From Litoditis marina (taxonomy: Eukaryota > Nematoda > Chromadorea > Rhabditida > Rhabditidae), in assembly GCA_964036275.1 (NCBI GenBank), contig CAXIWQ010000467.1:49001-113000 (forward strand): a DNA stretch of 64,000 nucleotides, read 5' to 3'. The position numbers were made by a program, and so were the translations under genes. Under the pieces are notes generated by a model. The model saw nothing but the letters and a program-made list of their open reading frames with translations, searched no databases and was not told where the DNA came from. Numbering within the stretch: position 1 is the first letter of the stretch; every line of letters begins with the position of its first letter. Positions 49,310 through 62,344 of the stretch are shown here, in pieces.

Positions 49310-49626
49310 TATTGCAAAATACTTGAAATGAACTTTTTTGGGAAAATGAAGTTTTTTTGGTTTTTCAAATTTTTTGGGAAAAATGAACTTTTTGAAGTTT
49401 GTAGTCTGAACTTTCGATTTTGAAATTCTGAACTTTCGATTTTGAAATTCTGAACTTTCGATTTTGGATTCTGGCCGCGCCTTAGGCCACGCCCCCTTTT
49501 CTGACCAAAATCTGGGACACCCGGTGACCACGAGGGGAGACAACCACCCCTAATTGACTCGTAGACAGAGACCAATTAATTGACGTTGAACGGTGACATT
49601 GACCAAAATAAGGGACATACACTACT
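49310..49626 (-). repeat. right terminal inverted repeat of the Maverick
   Basis: About 317 bp, the complement of the left repeat. It has three copies of the GAACTTTCGATTTTGAAATTC unit where the left end has two, which explains the extra 21 bases. Ends CATACACTACT. Confidence 0.9.
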
Positions 49627-50230
49627 GTGATGGACCAAACTACAAATCGAAACATCAAAAATAAGTGTATAACTCCTTCTTCACTTGCGCTTGGGCTCAA
49701 ATTAGTTGTTAACAATGCCCTTATTCTCTCTTTTGCCCATCGCATCGATTCAGTTTGATTAGCGAACCTAAAATTTTCTTCGGTGTTCTCAATAATAGGC
49801 CACACAATTTTCAAACTGATTCAGAGTACAGAAACTTTAGTACTCGAGCGTTTCAAAAACTGTTTGTTTCCCTAGAATACACATCAGAACATTTCATGAA
49901 AGTGTGTGAGTTCTCTCGAACTTAATAAAGTAGTTAGTCTATTGAGAAATACACTCAAATTTGTTCGAACATCAGCCTAATAGGAATTTTGGAAGCTGTT
50001 TTTTTGTAACTTTGGGTGATAATATGAACTAGGTCGTACGTGAAGTTCATGAACTAAAGATCAAGGATTGATCACCAAATGCTCATTCAAAACCATAAAC
50101 ACGAACAGGTGTGTTCGCAATCTTTGTAATTCGTTCTCGTTGATTTTCGGTCCAAATTTGCGATCAACGACGTGTTTCGAGATCAAACTACATACCAACT
50201 ACAACTATGATTCGAATACTGTCTCTATTG
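49627..50230 (+). repeat. 600-bp duplicated segment, copy 1
   Basis: About 600 bp matching 53521-54130 in the same orientation (GTGATGGACCAAACTA onward, with CTTGCGCTTGGGCTCAAATT). Copy 1 starts precisely at the Maverick's right end, so the element replaced whatever lay to its left. No gene seen in either copy. Confidence 0.75.
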
Positions 50231-50379
50231 TCTTTTCCATTCCTACTGAGACTCCTACAGTAGGATTTCGGAACTTCCAAGACGTTTTGCTCACTTACTT
50301 TTAATCGGAGAAGTTGAGGATTTTTGTACCTCATACTCCTTCTCAGGTGAGTAAATATACATATAAAATAAGGTGCAAG

Positions 50380-51135
50380 AATGTACTTGAAGGAACAAAC
50401 AAACATACCTTCAAGATGAGTATGTAACCCTGATACGGTGAAGTTTGAATATATGTCACACGGCTAATGATGAAAATGCCTGAAACAGTGAGCTTGCTTT
50501 TTACAATCCATCTCAACCATTTTCAAAAAAAGAAAACTCGTGATTGACCCGTGTTCTGTAAACTTCTAATTACTATGTTGAGTTAAATGTTAAAATTCGA
50601 ATAAATTTCTGTTCTATTCTATTCTGTGAACCATTATTACTGATGTGTACTTTGTTCGTTTTGGAATATTTCTGGTTCATATAAACTTGACGAGAAGTGA
50701 TCGTTCATATTGGTTTGATGTTTTCTGTCGTTACCGAACATCTTACATCTTGAATATTTGCTCGTTTCGTATCCATATGCAATTGTCGGCAGCCATTGTC
50801 TGGAGAAAAACAAGATTATTTTACAATTATGTTTTAAAGTTTGAGAAAACATTGAGTTTTGCGAACAAAAGGTGACACCACATTAAAGAATCCGTCCCGC
50901 TCTAATTTTGACTTATGAGTTAACTATCTGACCCTTTGGCAAATGAAAAACCATTATCAAAAATATTTAGTTTTGTATATCTATCTTGCTTCGTTTTCTC
51001 AGAAATGCGGCTTACGTAATGACACCGATAGGGGTGTTGCGTACGGGGTATGCTCGAAATAGCATATAGAAGTACAAACATATTTTTAAAACACTCACAG
51101 TGAAAATGTTCATGTCCTCTTTTTTATTGCTTGAT
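50380..51135 (+). repeat. dispersed repeats shared with 61.8-63.9 kb
   Basis: 50375-50535 recurs in direct orientation at 62345-62520. 50650-50880 recurs in direct orientation at 63600-63850. 50880-51135 recurs in inverted orientation inside the MITE at 61865-62190. The three blocks are adjacent here but interrupted by other elements there, so this may be an older composite repeat. Confidence 0.65.
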
Positions 51136-53149
51136 GTCATGCAAATTTTCACAAATTTTCCTGAACATCCTGGAGTTGCTGGATGATTTCCAAAGATGAG
51201 TCTAGTAAGTCGATTCGCTCCAGCGTGGATCTTACTGGAAATTTGCGAATAACTCTAGAAAACAGTTTTCTGAAGCAGTTTTGTCTCAAAAACCAATACT
51301 AAAAGAAACTCAAATGTTGCTGGAAATCAATCATTTGGTGTGACATCTTCGACGTAGTTCGATCTCTCGGTACAAGCTATTACTTATAAATTGTATTCAG
51401 TTTATGAACAACGTCAATGTATTTGAGAGTTAACAATTGGAGCATCGTATTTTGGTTCTTGGTTTCTCATTGCAATGATTACTCCAACATACTTTGGTTT
51501 CAGTGAAAACTTGCATGAAAAACAGTCATTGCGTGTTCAAGTGTGTGCTGTAGAAGTTTCGTTAAGAATAATGAAACTTTTCATATGGTAACGAAATATT
51601 CAATTTGAAACTCACGATCAGTTTCTAACCGATCGGGCACCATGCGAAGTCCTGTCTGACCACCTCGATCATTTTTGAAGGTCGTAATTCGAATCTCCTC
51701 GGAAAATGTGTTCAATCAAGGCTCGAAGCATCATCTCCAAGAAATATGGCCAGACTGCCTGTTAGATCTTTTCCAAAGGTCCCGATGTCCTTTACTTGGT
51801 ATGGGATAATGGTCCCGTTGTGTACCTAAAAAAACTCGTGATGACTGCAATAAAAATGAGAATGGAAAATGGTTTCTGCCATAGAATTACCCCCATTTTT
51901 CATCGTTTTTCATACCGATGTTCTATCAGCTGAGAACCAGTATTTCAAGAAGTGTCAAGCAATTTCTTCTTTTTTGGATTTACATCGAAATGATTCTTTC
52001 AACAGAGTTCTTTTTCACGAGAAACTATTAAATTTATTCTCACCTCAGATCAAAAATATCCAAGAGCGTAAAATAAGAACAGTTCGAATTTAGGCCGAAC
52101 TTTCGATGATGTAATCATCTGAAAACCAACAGAAACATGGTAAATCGGAGAAAAACTGGAAAATTTTAGTTATTTTTACGAGAATACGATGCTTGTATAA
52201 ACAAGCTCAACTAATATGTTCATTTTTGGCAATTGGGGAAATCAAAAGTATTTCATTTTTTACGCGGCTTTGAAGATTTTTGTCTAAAATAAGCCACTCC
52301 GGTGTATGTTGCATCATCACGATGTGTTTGTAGTTCATCTCATTTCTATCGAAATTCGTTAATGTGTAGGAAAATCATCTTGTGATATTAGATAATTTAC
52401 GGAACCTCAAAGTTTTTATCATAAAAGATGAATCGTGTACTTGTCATTGTGTTTTTCACGTGGTACGTGTAATCTCTACTATAACTAAACTTTTCTCAGG
52501 AATTGTTGTTATTTTCACACTTAATGGATTGACTGTTAAATTAACCTGTAGTTTGACTTATTATCATTATTATTATTGTTATTAAAATTAAATTAATTCG
52601 AGAAAAAAACTGACCACGTTTGGTCGAACAGAATGTGCGCTGTCACCACGGTTTTGAAGCGATTCTGGAACAACAAAACTAAGTTATCGAACAAATTGCA
52701 TAGTTCACATGCAATTGTAGAAAACTATATGGTTTTTGAGAGAAATCACTTCAAATTATTCGAACGTGCCCGTGACATATTGATATAATTTGAAGCCGTT
52801 CTGGTAGAAAAAAAACAGAATCGTAGGACAAAATACACAGTTTACATGATATCTTACAGAGGTATCAGGTTTTTGGGAAAGTCTCATTATCTTACTCGCA
52901 GGTTCCCGTGACATATTACTTTAGATATGACTAAAATTTAATATTTTCTAGTCGCAGCTAAATCAAAGAATGATAACATACATAGCTGCAAATGTATCAT
53001 TCTCTCGGCTTTTCCTGGATTTCTAGTGATCACATGCAACTTACATTATTTTAATTTGAAGTTCACATTTCATGGTTTCTTTGCTTTCTTTTTAAGTTGA
53101 GAATAGCAAATCAATTGAAAAGTTTTTGACGTTTCATTCACCCACCATT
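51136..53149. other. no gene recognised
   Basis: AT-rich sequence without a supported exon. Frames at 51869-52093 and 52382-52585 lack splice context and codon bias. A short TTATTATTATTG run lies near 52565. Confidence 0.4.
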
Positions 53150-53215
53150 GAGCTGAATCTTCCCAAGATCTCCATTTCTATGCCGTATTGGGATCAAATG
53201 CTCATTCTCTGTAAT
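53150..53215 (-). CDS. orphan exon, duplicated relative of 54472-54536
   Basis: Acceptor ATATTACAG, then an open stretch encoding IPIRHRNGDLGKIQLN, then donor GTGGGT, on the minus strand. The exon and its downstream intron start (AAACGTCAAAAACTTTTCAATTGAT) resemble 54472-54536 and its intron. Phase would fit after the exon at 54821-54898. This is probably part of the same gene or a duplicated exon. Confidence 0.4.
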
Positions 53216-53520
53216 ATGCGTTACTATTTTAGCTCATTGATTTTGCTTTCAACAACCACATTTATCTCGTTGAATGTTGTTTGACATAAAGTTGATTTCA
53301 AGATCTTTTTTGCTTTACATCTGTATGACTCGATGACTTTATGTCTGTTGTACACGTCGAAATTCAGCTTTCAAGACCGAAAATATTATGAAATATTTGC
53401 CCAATATGCTTTCTGATGTGGGTTACCTTGAAACACATCGAAACAATTGTTGTAAATCTAATGAAAACAGCACCAGTAATGGTTCCAGTACGACAAGAAT
53501 CAGTTGGGTACGTATGATGT

Positions 53521-54130
53521 TTGTGATGGACCAAACTAAAAATCGAAACATCCAAAATAACTCACATATGTGTACAATTCCTTCTACACTTGCGCTTGGG
53601 CTCAAATTAGTTGTTAACAATGCCCTTATTCTCTCTTTTACCCATTGCATCGATTCAGTTTGATTAGCGGACCTAAAATTTTCTGCTGTGTTCTCATGAA
53701 AAACAATAATAGGCCACACAATTTTCAAACTGATTTAAATTACAGAAACTTTAGTACTCAACCGCTTCAAAAACTGTTTGGTTCCCTAGAATACACATCA
53801 GAACATTTCATTAAAGTGTTTTCTCGAACTTAATGAAGTAGTTAGTCTATTGAGAAATACACTTGTCAAATTCGTTCGAACATCAGCCTGATAGGAATTT
53901 GGGAAGTTGTTTTTTCGTAACTTTGGGTGATAAGATGAACTAGGTCGTACGTAAATTAATGATCTAAAGATCAACGATTGTTCACCAATTGCTCATTTAA
54001 AACCATGAACACGAACACGTGTTTTCGCAATCTTTGTATTTATTTCTCGTGGCTTTTCGGTTGAAATTCGTGATCAAACCACATACTAACCACAACTATG
54101 ACTCGAATACAGTCCATAACGTACCTCATG
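53521..54130 (+). repeat. 600-bp duplicated segment, copy 2
   Basis: The intact copy of the segment at 49627. Here GTGATGGACC is preceded by GTTGGGTACGTATGATGTTT, which shows what should lie left of copy 1 if the Maverick had simply inserted. Confidence 0.7.
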
Positions 54131-54471
54131 ACCCGATTAGACCAAGAGCAAATACGAAACAGTTTGAATATATGTCAAACAGTGAATGATCACAATGGCT
54201 GAAAAAAAATAGATTTCACTAACACGTTTTTTTATTGAATGCGTCTATATCTACAGCAAAAACGCGGAGTTAAATTGAAAATAGGTCAATCCACTTCTGC
54301 AGAACAACTATCTCTGTCTCTTGCCGGAATCGAACTTGCAAGCGAAAGATTCGTGGCTAAGCGTATCATCATTCAACTTACATTCAGTATAGCACATGCC
54401 GCAAAGTGCATGCTAGCAAGAACAGTTACGATTTAGCTCATCAATTGGAAAGATTTCGACGTTTCACTTAC

Positions 54472-56406
54472 CCTTGCACTGAAGTTTCGCAACATCCCCA
54501 TTTCCACGTCGTATGACGAATGAATGAATAATATCCCTGTAATGTGCGTCATAAATTAGCTGTATGGCCTTTTTCAATGATAATACAATTATTTTGATAT
54601 ACTTATCACCACTGAAACAGTGTAAACTATCCAAATGTCAGTTGAATGTCAGTTGAACTATGTCTGACAGTCGTTTCGTCCGTTTCCAGAATACTGATCA
54701 CATCAACACTGTCTGATCGATCAAACCACATGGAACAGTTTAGAATTGTGGTCAAAAATGAAATCTACAAAAACAAAGCTGAGAAAATGGAAAAATAGAT
54801 AATTTTGATGTTCGTTCTACCTTCAATCTCTTCAAATGTTATTTCCTCATTTACAGAGTCCGAAGTAAACCCTTGAGATTTCGCTGACAAACAAGCGCCT
54901 GAAAATAAATGAAAAATTTAACTGTATGAGAACCAACTAAAATATAACATTTCGGTCAATGAACAATCAAAAACGTTGCCAGATTCCGTAAAATTTTCAC
55001 GTTTTGAACACTATTTGATCAATGGTCCACTACAGATTTTCATTGATATGATTTTTAAAAAGAAAATATGGAATTTTCTCAGTTTTGTTATAGTTTTTTG
55101 TAACATCAAACTCAATGAAGAGGTTTAAAAAAAACAAAAACAGTTTTACGTATTGTTAAAGGAGGACTAGTAGGAAAATTTCATATTTGGAACCGAATAC
55201 GGAGATTACGAATATGTAACTTGTATTCCTCAAAACACGGTAATTTCAGAGTTATAGCGCAAACTCCTGAACTTTACCCGCCAGCTTTCGCCGCGCCGCG
55301 CGGCAAAAGCTGTCGCGTGGCGCGGTGAAATGTCGTCTAACAAGGGCGCACGTATTCTAATTGATACATGGTAAACAAAAGTGAATAGTCTACCTTTTTT
55401 GACGAAATATTAGAATGTATCAGAAACATGCGTTCAATTTATCAATTTATCTTTTTTTACAATGAGCCACAAGTCGCAAAGAACACCTAAAGAATTGGCT
55501 TTCTCCAAAACAAGCTTATACTGTGTATTCCGCCTTATCCCGCAAAGTTTGTAGTATGATGCCGGTGATTTTATGGTGTGCACCGATCAAACTACAACTA
55601 AGATTTGGTCAATTTCTAGAAATTGACGTCTATACGAATGATCCGCTGCCCTATAGATAAACTTATGTAACCTTTCACTTTGCGGATTTTTAGTTTGGAG
55701 ATATGTGTTCAATAATAGGTACCGATATGTTTATATTCCCTTATATATATCAGACAATGACACAGAAACAAAAATGACCATCATCACCAAACATTATATA
55801 CGTTACAAATTAGTAAAAATGAACTCTTTTGGAACAACATTATCTTTCTACAAAGTATATTTATAAAACATAAATTAGTACTCCTAAAAATCATATTTTA
55901 CACAGTAATTTTCACTGGAGACTATAATATCAAGAAATGAAAAAGATTCAATCCCGGCTGTCCATCAGATGTGAATTTCCACACCAGTCACCAGGAGGCA
56001 GAAGTTTTATATATGTAGAAGTAGCATTTTTCATTCAGCCGAGCAACTTATTCCTGAAAACAGTATGGTTTGAAACGTTATTAGCACTAATTCAAGGAAA
56101 AGCTGGTGAACTGATTCTGATCAATTGATGACTAGAGTACTGACAATATTTGGAAGCTTTGACCGAGAATGCGAAAAAAATTGAGAACGGGTACCTTTTC
56201 TGCAAAATTTGCGTACCCCAGTCGAAAAAAACGTGTTGCTCATTGACCACCCCTCAAAGATCAGTGTGCGTTGCGTTGTGCTGAACTCAGTAAACTGTAA
56301 AGATATTTCTTCGCTAACATGAAAGTCATGAAAATGCATTCCTACCTTGCGAGTTAGCAGCGGTCTGGCCAGACGGCGTGGCAGACAGTCCCACCGAAAC
56401 ATTGTC
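54472..56406 (-). CDS. three exons of an unresolved gene
   Basis: Minus-strand exons 56406-56346, 54898-54821 and 54536-54472 have good splice sites and join in phase. The first two encode a Ser/Thr/Ala/Gly-rich disordered stretch and then NEEITFEEIE. The third can be read in the joined frame, but its relative at 53150 is read in another frame and makes better sense there, so a small indel is likely in one of them. No family recognised. Probably the 3' part of the gene whose exons lie at 57132-61241. Confidence 0.4.
54899..56345. other. intron or intergenic, no feature recognised
   Basis: AT-rich. Near 55290 a GC-rich palindromic patch (CCGCGCCGCGCGGC) stands out; a similar CGCCGCGCGCGG patch occurs near 59090. 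No coding signal. Confidence 0.4.
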
Positions 56407-57131
56407 CTAGAAGAGAGATAATAAGGTATATTAGTGAATTATATTATACTGGATCATTCAGGATGAAGAACCCATTGCTAGATTCGATCAATTCCATAGT
56501 TTTCCGCAAAAAAAACTAGTAATATTTTCTCAAGAACGCAAACATGCGGATATAAATGATCCAAAATTTCCCCAGATTCGTCAAAAAACCTAGATATTCA
56601 AATTCCCTGGCAACAAGAGTAATGTTTTCCAGATAACCAGAATAATTCACGGAACCCATTCTGATAAATTGGAATAGTTGCCCTATTATTGATGAAAACT
56701 CATGAATTTTCTCAAATATATAACAGAAAACACTCTTTTTTTGTAGAATAGACGCACATTACAAGGGTTGATGAATAGTCTTAGTCAGGCGTTGCTGATT
56801 GCTGATACGACTTTTGGGGCGGTAATATGAGAGGTAACAACACTTTGTAGAATAGCCTTTTATTTGCACAAGAAGGTCGTTGTTTCTACTTCAAATGTCA
56901 AATTGATGGTTTTTCATGAAGTTAGTCGAATTCTCCAGAGTAGTACTTTATGAAATATACCTCCGTGCGATTGAATCCTTTAGACAAGGAAAAAAACTGA
57001 AACTTTGGGAAACCAGCCACTCTTTAGAAGTTTATCTACAATACGAGCCTCTGTGCCCCCGTTTGAATTCTATAGTAACGATTACCGGAAATAGTTTGAT
57101 AGTAAAAAAAGAACCAAACTAGAGTTCTCAC

Positions 57132-58499
57132 CTCGAGAAAGATTACGAATCCACGAAGAAGTGTAGTTCGGTAGTTGACCCAGCCTCGGCATTCCCACGA
57201 AGTCTAGTATCTGTAAACAGTCGATTATATTACAATAAGTCGACATAGTTTAGAAAAAACTTCGTGCTCGCTGGGTTCGTTAGGACAACCTAGGTGCCTG
57301 AGAGACTCGGCGTACTTCGTTCTACTTCGGCGAAACCAAAAACCAACGCTTTTGTCGATATACGCCTTGAGCTAGTCAAATTACTCCTCTGCCTCTCCCT
57401 GATCCATTGACTTTTGAATTATTCTTTTATGAGCGAAATGAATCTTATTTGAAACGGCTAGATTTTACTGCCGTGAGAAATTTACCAGTTTACTAAGAAT
57501 ACTAAGGCCAGGGCACCTGAAAGAAAACTGAAGAAAACGACAGCAAACAGCATACAAATAGGTAAAAGAATGAAAATGAATTTCCTACCTTGCAACTTCG
57601 CATCACAGAAAAAAACTGCGTTCGAATGTGAAAGCTGATCGAAAGGGACCACACTGCGTGACAACCAACCCCAGACCAGATAGAAAGGAGCGGTGGACAA
57701 CCAGAACTGAAAAAAAACCAAGAATAAAAGGAACCATCTTTCGATGAAAAATGAAACCTTACGATTTTACAGAAGCTAACTTTTTTTCGGAATTTGGCCG
57801 GAAGAGAGCCCTTTTTATCAAATTTGGTTATATATTCGCTAGGACGCTAGGGGAATGGGACTATGTGAACAATAACGGTATAATAACATGGAGTCGACAC
57901 AGATTGTCAGAATCATGAATGCGGGAACAAATGCTTTTGGGACAGTCTAATTGCATACCAATTTACCAATACTTACAGAACAAAATATTCCGAGTACCCA
58001 TTTCAAAATACAAACATTTTTTTTTGTGAGTACCCATTTCACGCCGAAAATGCCCAGTTTTCTATGATCCTATTATTCAAACACATCTGGGCCTATATTT
58101 CTAAACAGAAATTGCTCATATAATAATTAGCGTAATAGCGACTGCTATAACTATCGAAATAAGCAAACGCTATAACTATCAAAAAGTTTTTGTCTCGATA
58201 AGCTCGTCTTTCGATATGCCGATACGCCAGTATTTTTATAGTTTTTCGATTCGCTTCGCAGTTACAATAAATATTATATTTCAATAAATCTCACATGATA
58301 TACGGATTTGGCAGAGGAACCGCAGACAGCGACCAAAAGTTAGCTGTTACCGCAACTTTGCAAGGTGCGAAGTCACAGAGAAACAGCTAACTTTCATTTT
58401 TTCCAATAGAAGGAAATAGTCAAAACGCGAAGAAACTGACCTCTTCATTACTACGCCAGCCTTCCCTCTGTTGCTGTTGCTCTAGCATGAGATTCCCAT
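57132..58499 (-). CDS. exons of a membrane-protein-like gene
   Basis: Minus-strand exons 58499-58441, 57706-57589, 57516-57494 and 57210-57132 join in phase. They encode a Gln-rich stretch (MLEQQQQREGW), a hydrophobic segment (FWLSTAPFYLVWGWL), a Cys-containing loop, a second hydrophobic stretch (GALALVFLILDFVGM) and a polar end (LPNYTSSWIRNLSR). Two membrane passes are likely. An upstream donor at 60956 (GGAGATG before GTAAGT) is also in phase with the first of these. I cannot name the family. The 57132 donor is not in phase with 56406, so an exon is missing or a lesion exists. Confidence 0.45.
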
Positions 58500-59397
58500 C
58501 TGGCAAAAACCGAAAAGTAGAATCACCAATCGGACGGCGTTTCGCGGTTTATCATAAGGAACAAATGAACAGGCATCCGAATATCTGTAAAATTATAATA
58601 TAATGTGGTTCACTCAATAATAACGATAGTGTGCGATGGGACGTGGCAAAATAAAAAAAATGGAGTTGGATTGAGATGAGCCCACACCCCACAAAAAATA
58701 TACTTATTGTCAATAGGCATACTTATTGTTATTGTAAATAGGCATACTTATTGTCCGTCAAAAAAAAACACTAAAAAAGGTGAGAACTCGTTTCACTGAT
58801 GGTTTCGCTGTCCAAAACAATTTTTTTTATCATATATAGTCTCAGGAAACCGACTCTAGGTAGGTATAAGAGATCCATAACTTAGGACACAGACTAAGTA
58901 TTCTGTTTTTATTGATGTGATATACGATCCAACTATGAGTATGACGCGTGGAGGGTATAAAGAGACCGAGCACACCTAATTAGAAACACAGGCGCAAGAA
59001 AAAATAGACATAATACTATGAAAGAATATAATTAATACATTTAAAATTGAAAAATTGAAAAAGAATACGCCGTTTGGTCGAAAATTCGCCGCGCGCGGTG
59101 AAAATTAAAGGGCGGACGCTACCGTAAGATATTTCAAAACTGTGACATCGAGGCACCTACTAGTCCTTCTTTAAAATCAATTAAAAACGTATCAAACGAA
59201 CCTAGGCCAACTGCGCGAATATGTTGAATGGGAAAAAATCCGAATATATGTCGGAAATCAAATGATATAAGACGGATCCAACTAAATTTTTTCAAAATTT
59301 CCGTTTTTTTACCAAAATGTTGTCAACGGAGTGGGTGTGACAAGTAAACCATTATCTTGTCAAAGTTGCTGATGTATCTAAGAGATATTAGAGCAAA
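58500..59397. other. intronic or intergenic, no feature recognised
   Basis: Contains three copies of AATAGGCATACTTATTGT near 58705-58760. The rest is AT-rich with no supported exon or RNA gene. Confidence 0.4.
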
Positions 59398-59613
59398 CCC
59401 AAATGACAAGCGCCAACATAGATATTGAAGTCTGCCAAGTGATACTATCACTGCTCAACACTTGGCAAGTGATAATATCACGCTCAACACTTGGCAATTG
59501 CCAGGAGCTATCCTCTTCCTTGACACGTGTCAACAGGGTTTTGCCTCATGCGGGAATCGAACCTGACCCCGCCACACCAAAAGCGAGACGCTTACCACTA
59601 CACTAAGCGGGCT
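59398..59613 (-). mobile_element. tRNA-derived SINE-like unit, minus strand
   Basis: The minus-strand head (59613-59543) starts GCCCGCTTAGTGTAGTGGTA, with a good polymerase III A box, and has the B box GGTTCGATTCC about 35 bases later, with a TTTTGG loop where a tRNA anticodon loop would be. The acceptor stem does not pair, so it is not a working tRNA. A body of about 145 bp follows, with GACACGTGTCAA and CACTTGCCAAGTGTTGAGC repeated. Shares head and first body motif with 59966-60190. Confidence 0.55.
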
Positions 59614-59965
59614 ACGTTCTGGAGCGCGAATAGTTCGTACACACACACACCGGGGCGGGCATATTCATAACAAGATGAGAATGGATGACGAATTATGGGT
59701 GCGAATCTTTGAAATAAAAAAAGAGAAGCGGAAACATGAACATCGTAAACACTTAAACCTGCGATAGTGGGCGAAAAGTTGCTACTGGCTTTTTACTAGC
59801 TGAAATGTTTTTTTTGCTGTGAACCTTTAAATTCACGTTTTATATTTATGAAATTTGATTTTATAATAAACTCATCCTTTTTAATACACTCATGTGTGAC
59901 AAACTTAATCTGAACAATTGCGGCGGGGTTATATATAGCGCGGTCCTTTCCTTTCAAATGCAGGT

Positions 59966-60190
59966 GCTCCCTTAGTGTAGTGGTAGTGCTCTTGCTTTTG
60001 GCCCAGCGGCCAAGGGTTCGAATCCTCTCAACGGTTTGGCACGTGTCAAAATGAATCAGTGCAAATGGCAAATGGTAAAGATGATCCCTTTGGGTGACAA
60101 GTGACAAAAGAACTCCGTTCACTCAGCATTTGCCAAAAGAATCTGAATCTCATTGTCAAATGCCAACATCGCGTTGACAAGAAAACTACA
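59966..60190 (+). mobile_element. tRNA-derived SINE-like unit, plus strand
   Basis: The head starts GCTCCCTTAGTGTAGTGGTA (A box) and carries GGGTTCGAATCC (B box) and a TTTTGG loop. The body starts GGCACGTGTCAA and goes on with TGGCAAATGG and TTGCCAAAAG motifs. It points away from the unit at 59398-59613; their heads are about 350 bp apart. The two bodies are related but diverged. Confidence 0.55.
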
Positions 60191-60534
60191 ATTGTGTCAT
60201 TTCGACCGCAAGGCGCAAGAAAAAGTTCCCGTTCACAGATTGACAGAATTCCGTGAATTACTTTGAATTTTGAAAAAAATTTAGTTGGAACCGTCTTATA
60301 TATTCATCTGAAACACGTCAGTCGTCACTACAATTAGGAGTAGTTTCAATCTGGGATTTGGATGAAAAGAGAAACAGTCTACAAACTAATTTGTAATTGT
60401 AAATGATGGGATTTTGACTTAAAAACAAACGTAGGTCGTTTGAAAACTGTACGAATGTTAAAAAAAGGAATTCGATTTGTTAATTCAAAAAATATTTCGT
60501 ACTAAACAATCAAGAGCTGGCAGTAACAGGGTGG

Positions 60535-60605
60535 AACCAGCCCGGGTGTCTAGAACCGACACGCCACGCGAACCGCTCGCGCGTGCAATAAACGGGTACC
60601 TCCGT
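60535..60605 (-). other. tRNA-like GC-rich stretch
   Basis: On the minus strand GCACGCGCGAGCGGTTCGCG is followed by GGTTCTAGACACC and GGTTCCACCC. Box-like spacing suggests another tRNA-derived promoter remnant, but no cloverleaf closes. Confidence 0.3.
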
Positions 60606-60956
60606 GGACGTTAGTTCTCTGACATTGATAAACATACAAACAACTCAAGCGCTATGTGATGACGGTGCAGATGTACATGAGCTCTGGTTGAACTCATAGA
60701 CTTCTCGAACAATGTGTGTTGTAGCTTTCCAGAGACGGTTTCACAACGAGAAAGTTTCGATAAATATAATTTTAAGTTTGAAATCAGAATATGATAACTA
60801 TTTGAGAAAACACCGGCAAGAACGAACCCGCTTTTAAGATATTCATCTAGTGAAATGCATTTTTGGCCAGTTCTGAGTACTGTAATTCTATGACACGTTA
60901 TGTTTCCCAGGATCTTTCCAAGAATTTCATATAAGGGGTCGGTTCAAAGCACTTAC

Positions 60957-61241
60957 CATCTCCGAGGAAATATTCAATGTAGAGATTAAGAGAAAAATGT
61001 GCTTTCAAACGTATCGAATTGACTCATTCACATCTGGAATGTCCGGGTCCATAACTTACTTCAGCAAGAAATAGAAATATTCATTCGTGGAATCGGAATA
61101 TGCATTGAAAACTTGCAATGTACTATTAATTACAAAATCTGTTTTCAACAAGTTGAAATCGGTTGAGTACAAGTCATCCTGTTGTTGTTCGAAGAAGTAC
61201 AAACAGTCTCGAAAGCCCCGTATCGTGTAGATGAAACAGAT
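60957..61241 (-). CDS. exons of an unresolved gene, upstream part
   Basis: Minus-strand exon 61241-61060 (acceptor TTTTCAG, donor GTAAGT) encodes 60 residues with ICFIYTIRGF and a polar, Tyr/Phe-rich remainder. A further exon ending at 60957 (donor GTAAGTGC) encodes LNLYIEYFLGD. The two do not join in phase with the splice sites I can see, so an exon boundary is misplaced or there is a small indel. The second joins in phase to the exon at 58499. Probably the 5' part of the membrane-protein-like gene. Confidence 0.4.
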
Positions 61242-61684
61242 CTGAAAAGTGGTTTTGTTTCAATATTTCTGCCTTAATTTATTTTAATTTGAGAGCAGAA
61301 CACTTACGTTATTTATACTTACTCCTAATCCCTCCAATTGTACCCGACGTTACCGTCCATGTCTAGGGGTACCACGTTTATTCAGTGCGCCTCCGTGAAA
61401 TGACCCTGACCTGCCAGATGTTCGATGTTAACATGTAAGAATATGTATTAAACAACAAAAGTTCAAAAGTTTAACAAAAGTCGAGTCAGCATTAGTGAAG
61501 AGTTCACCGTTGCTGATCGAATTATTTTGTGGTATTACAAAAACTCAACACAGTACTGTAGGAGGCTACAAATGAGTGAAACACAATATATATCTTCATG
61601 TTCGTTTGTTTACTCTGAAGGTGTAATTGAGAAAACATTTCTTTGGTTCCATTCTTTTATACCTACAAACATTTTTCTCTCGAA

Positions 61685-62247
61685 GAAGGACGATTATGTG
61701 ATCCAATCGCGACGTTTCAGTCCTTTAAAGAAACCGTTCCCCTATAATCTGAGTTTCACGAAAAGTTTAAAAAGCTCAAAAAAGTTTCTCAATGTTTTCC
61801 CATAGACCATGAAAAACTTTCTGATTGAAAATTTGTAAAATTTGCATAACATCAAGCAATTAAGAAGGGGACATGAACATTTTCACTGTGACGTCAATTG
61901 ACTTGGTACATTTACATCCAGATTCATTTTCATTTTGCAGTCTTTAATTGGGTATTCGTATGTGATAGAGTGTTTTAAGAGCATTTTTGTACTCCTATAG
62001 GCTATTTTGAGCATATTCTGTACGCAACCCCCCTATCGGTGTCATTACGTAAGCCGCTTTTCTGAGAAAACGGAGCAAGATAGGGTTATGAAAGTATGTA
62101 TTTTTGATAATGGTTTTCATTTGCCATAGGGTCACATTGTTAACTCAGAAGTCAAAATTAAAGCGGGACAGATTCTTTAAACGACAATACATTTTCTCGC
62201 TGTTCAAAGGATCGTTGACACTGGATTGGTCCGCATAATCGTCCTTC
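61685..62247. mobile_element. MITE, GAAGGACGATTATG family, 560 bp
   Basis: The left end GAAGGACGATTATGTGATCC and right end GGTCCGCATAATCGTCCTTC match the short MITEs at 7818 and 8084. Inside lies a block (61865-62190) that is the inverted copy of 50880-51135. No transposase frame. The short family members look like internal deletions of a form such as this. Confidence 0.65.
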
Positions 62248-62344
62248 TTCAAAGAAACTTGTGCACTTAACGTACTGAGTTAATTAGATAAGGAACTCGG
62301 TCGGAATTGAACGTGAACTGTAATCTGTTGATGACAAGCCAATA

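Noticed and set aside
54310..54380. tRNA-like stretch on the minus strand with AGTTCGATTCC
   Set aside because: Only the B box is convincing. No acceptor or anticodon stem pairs and no body shared with the SINE-like units.
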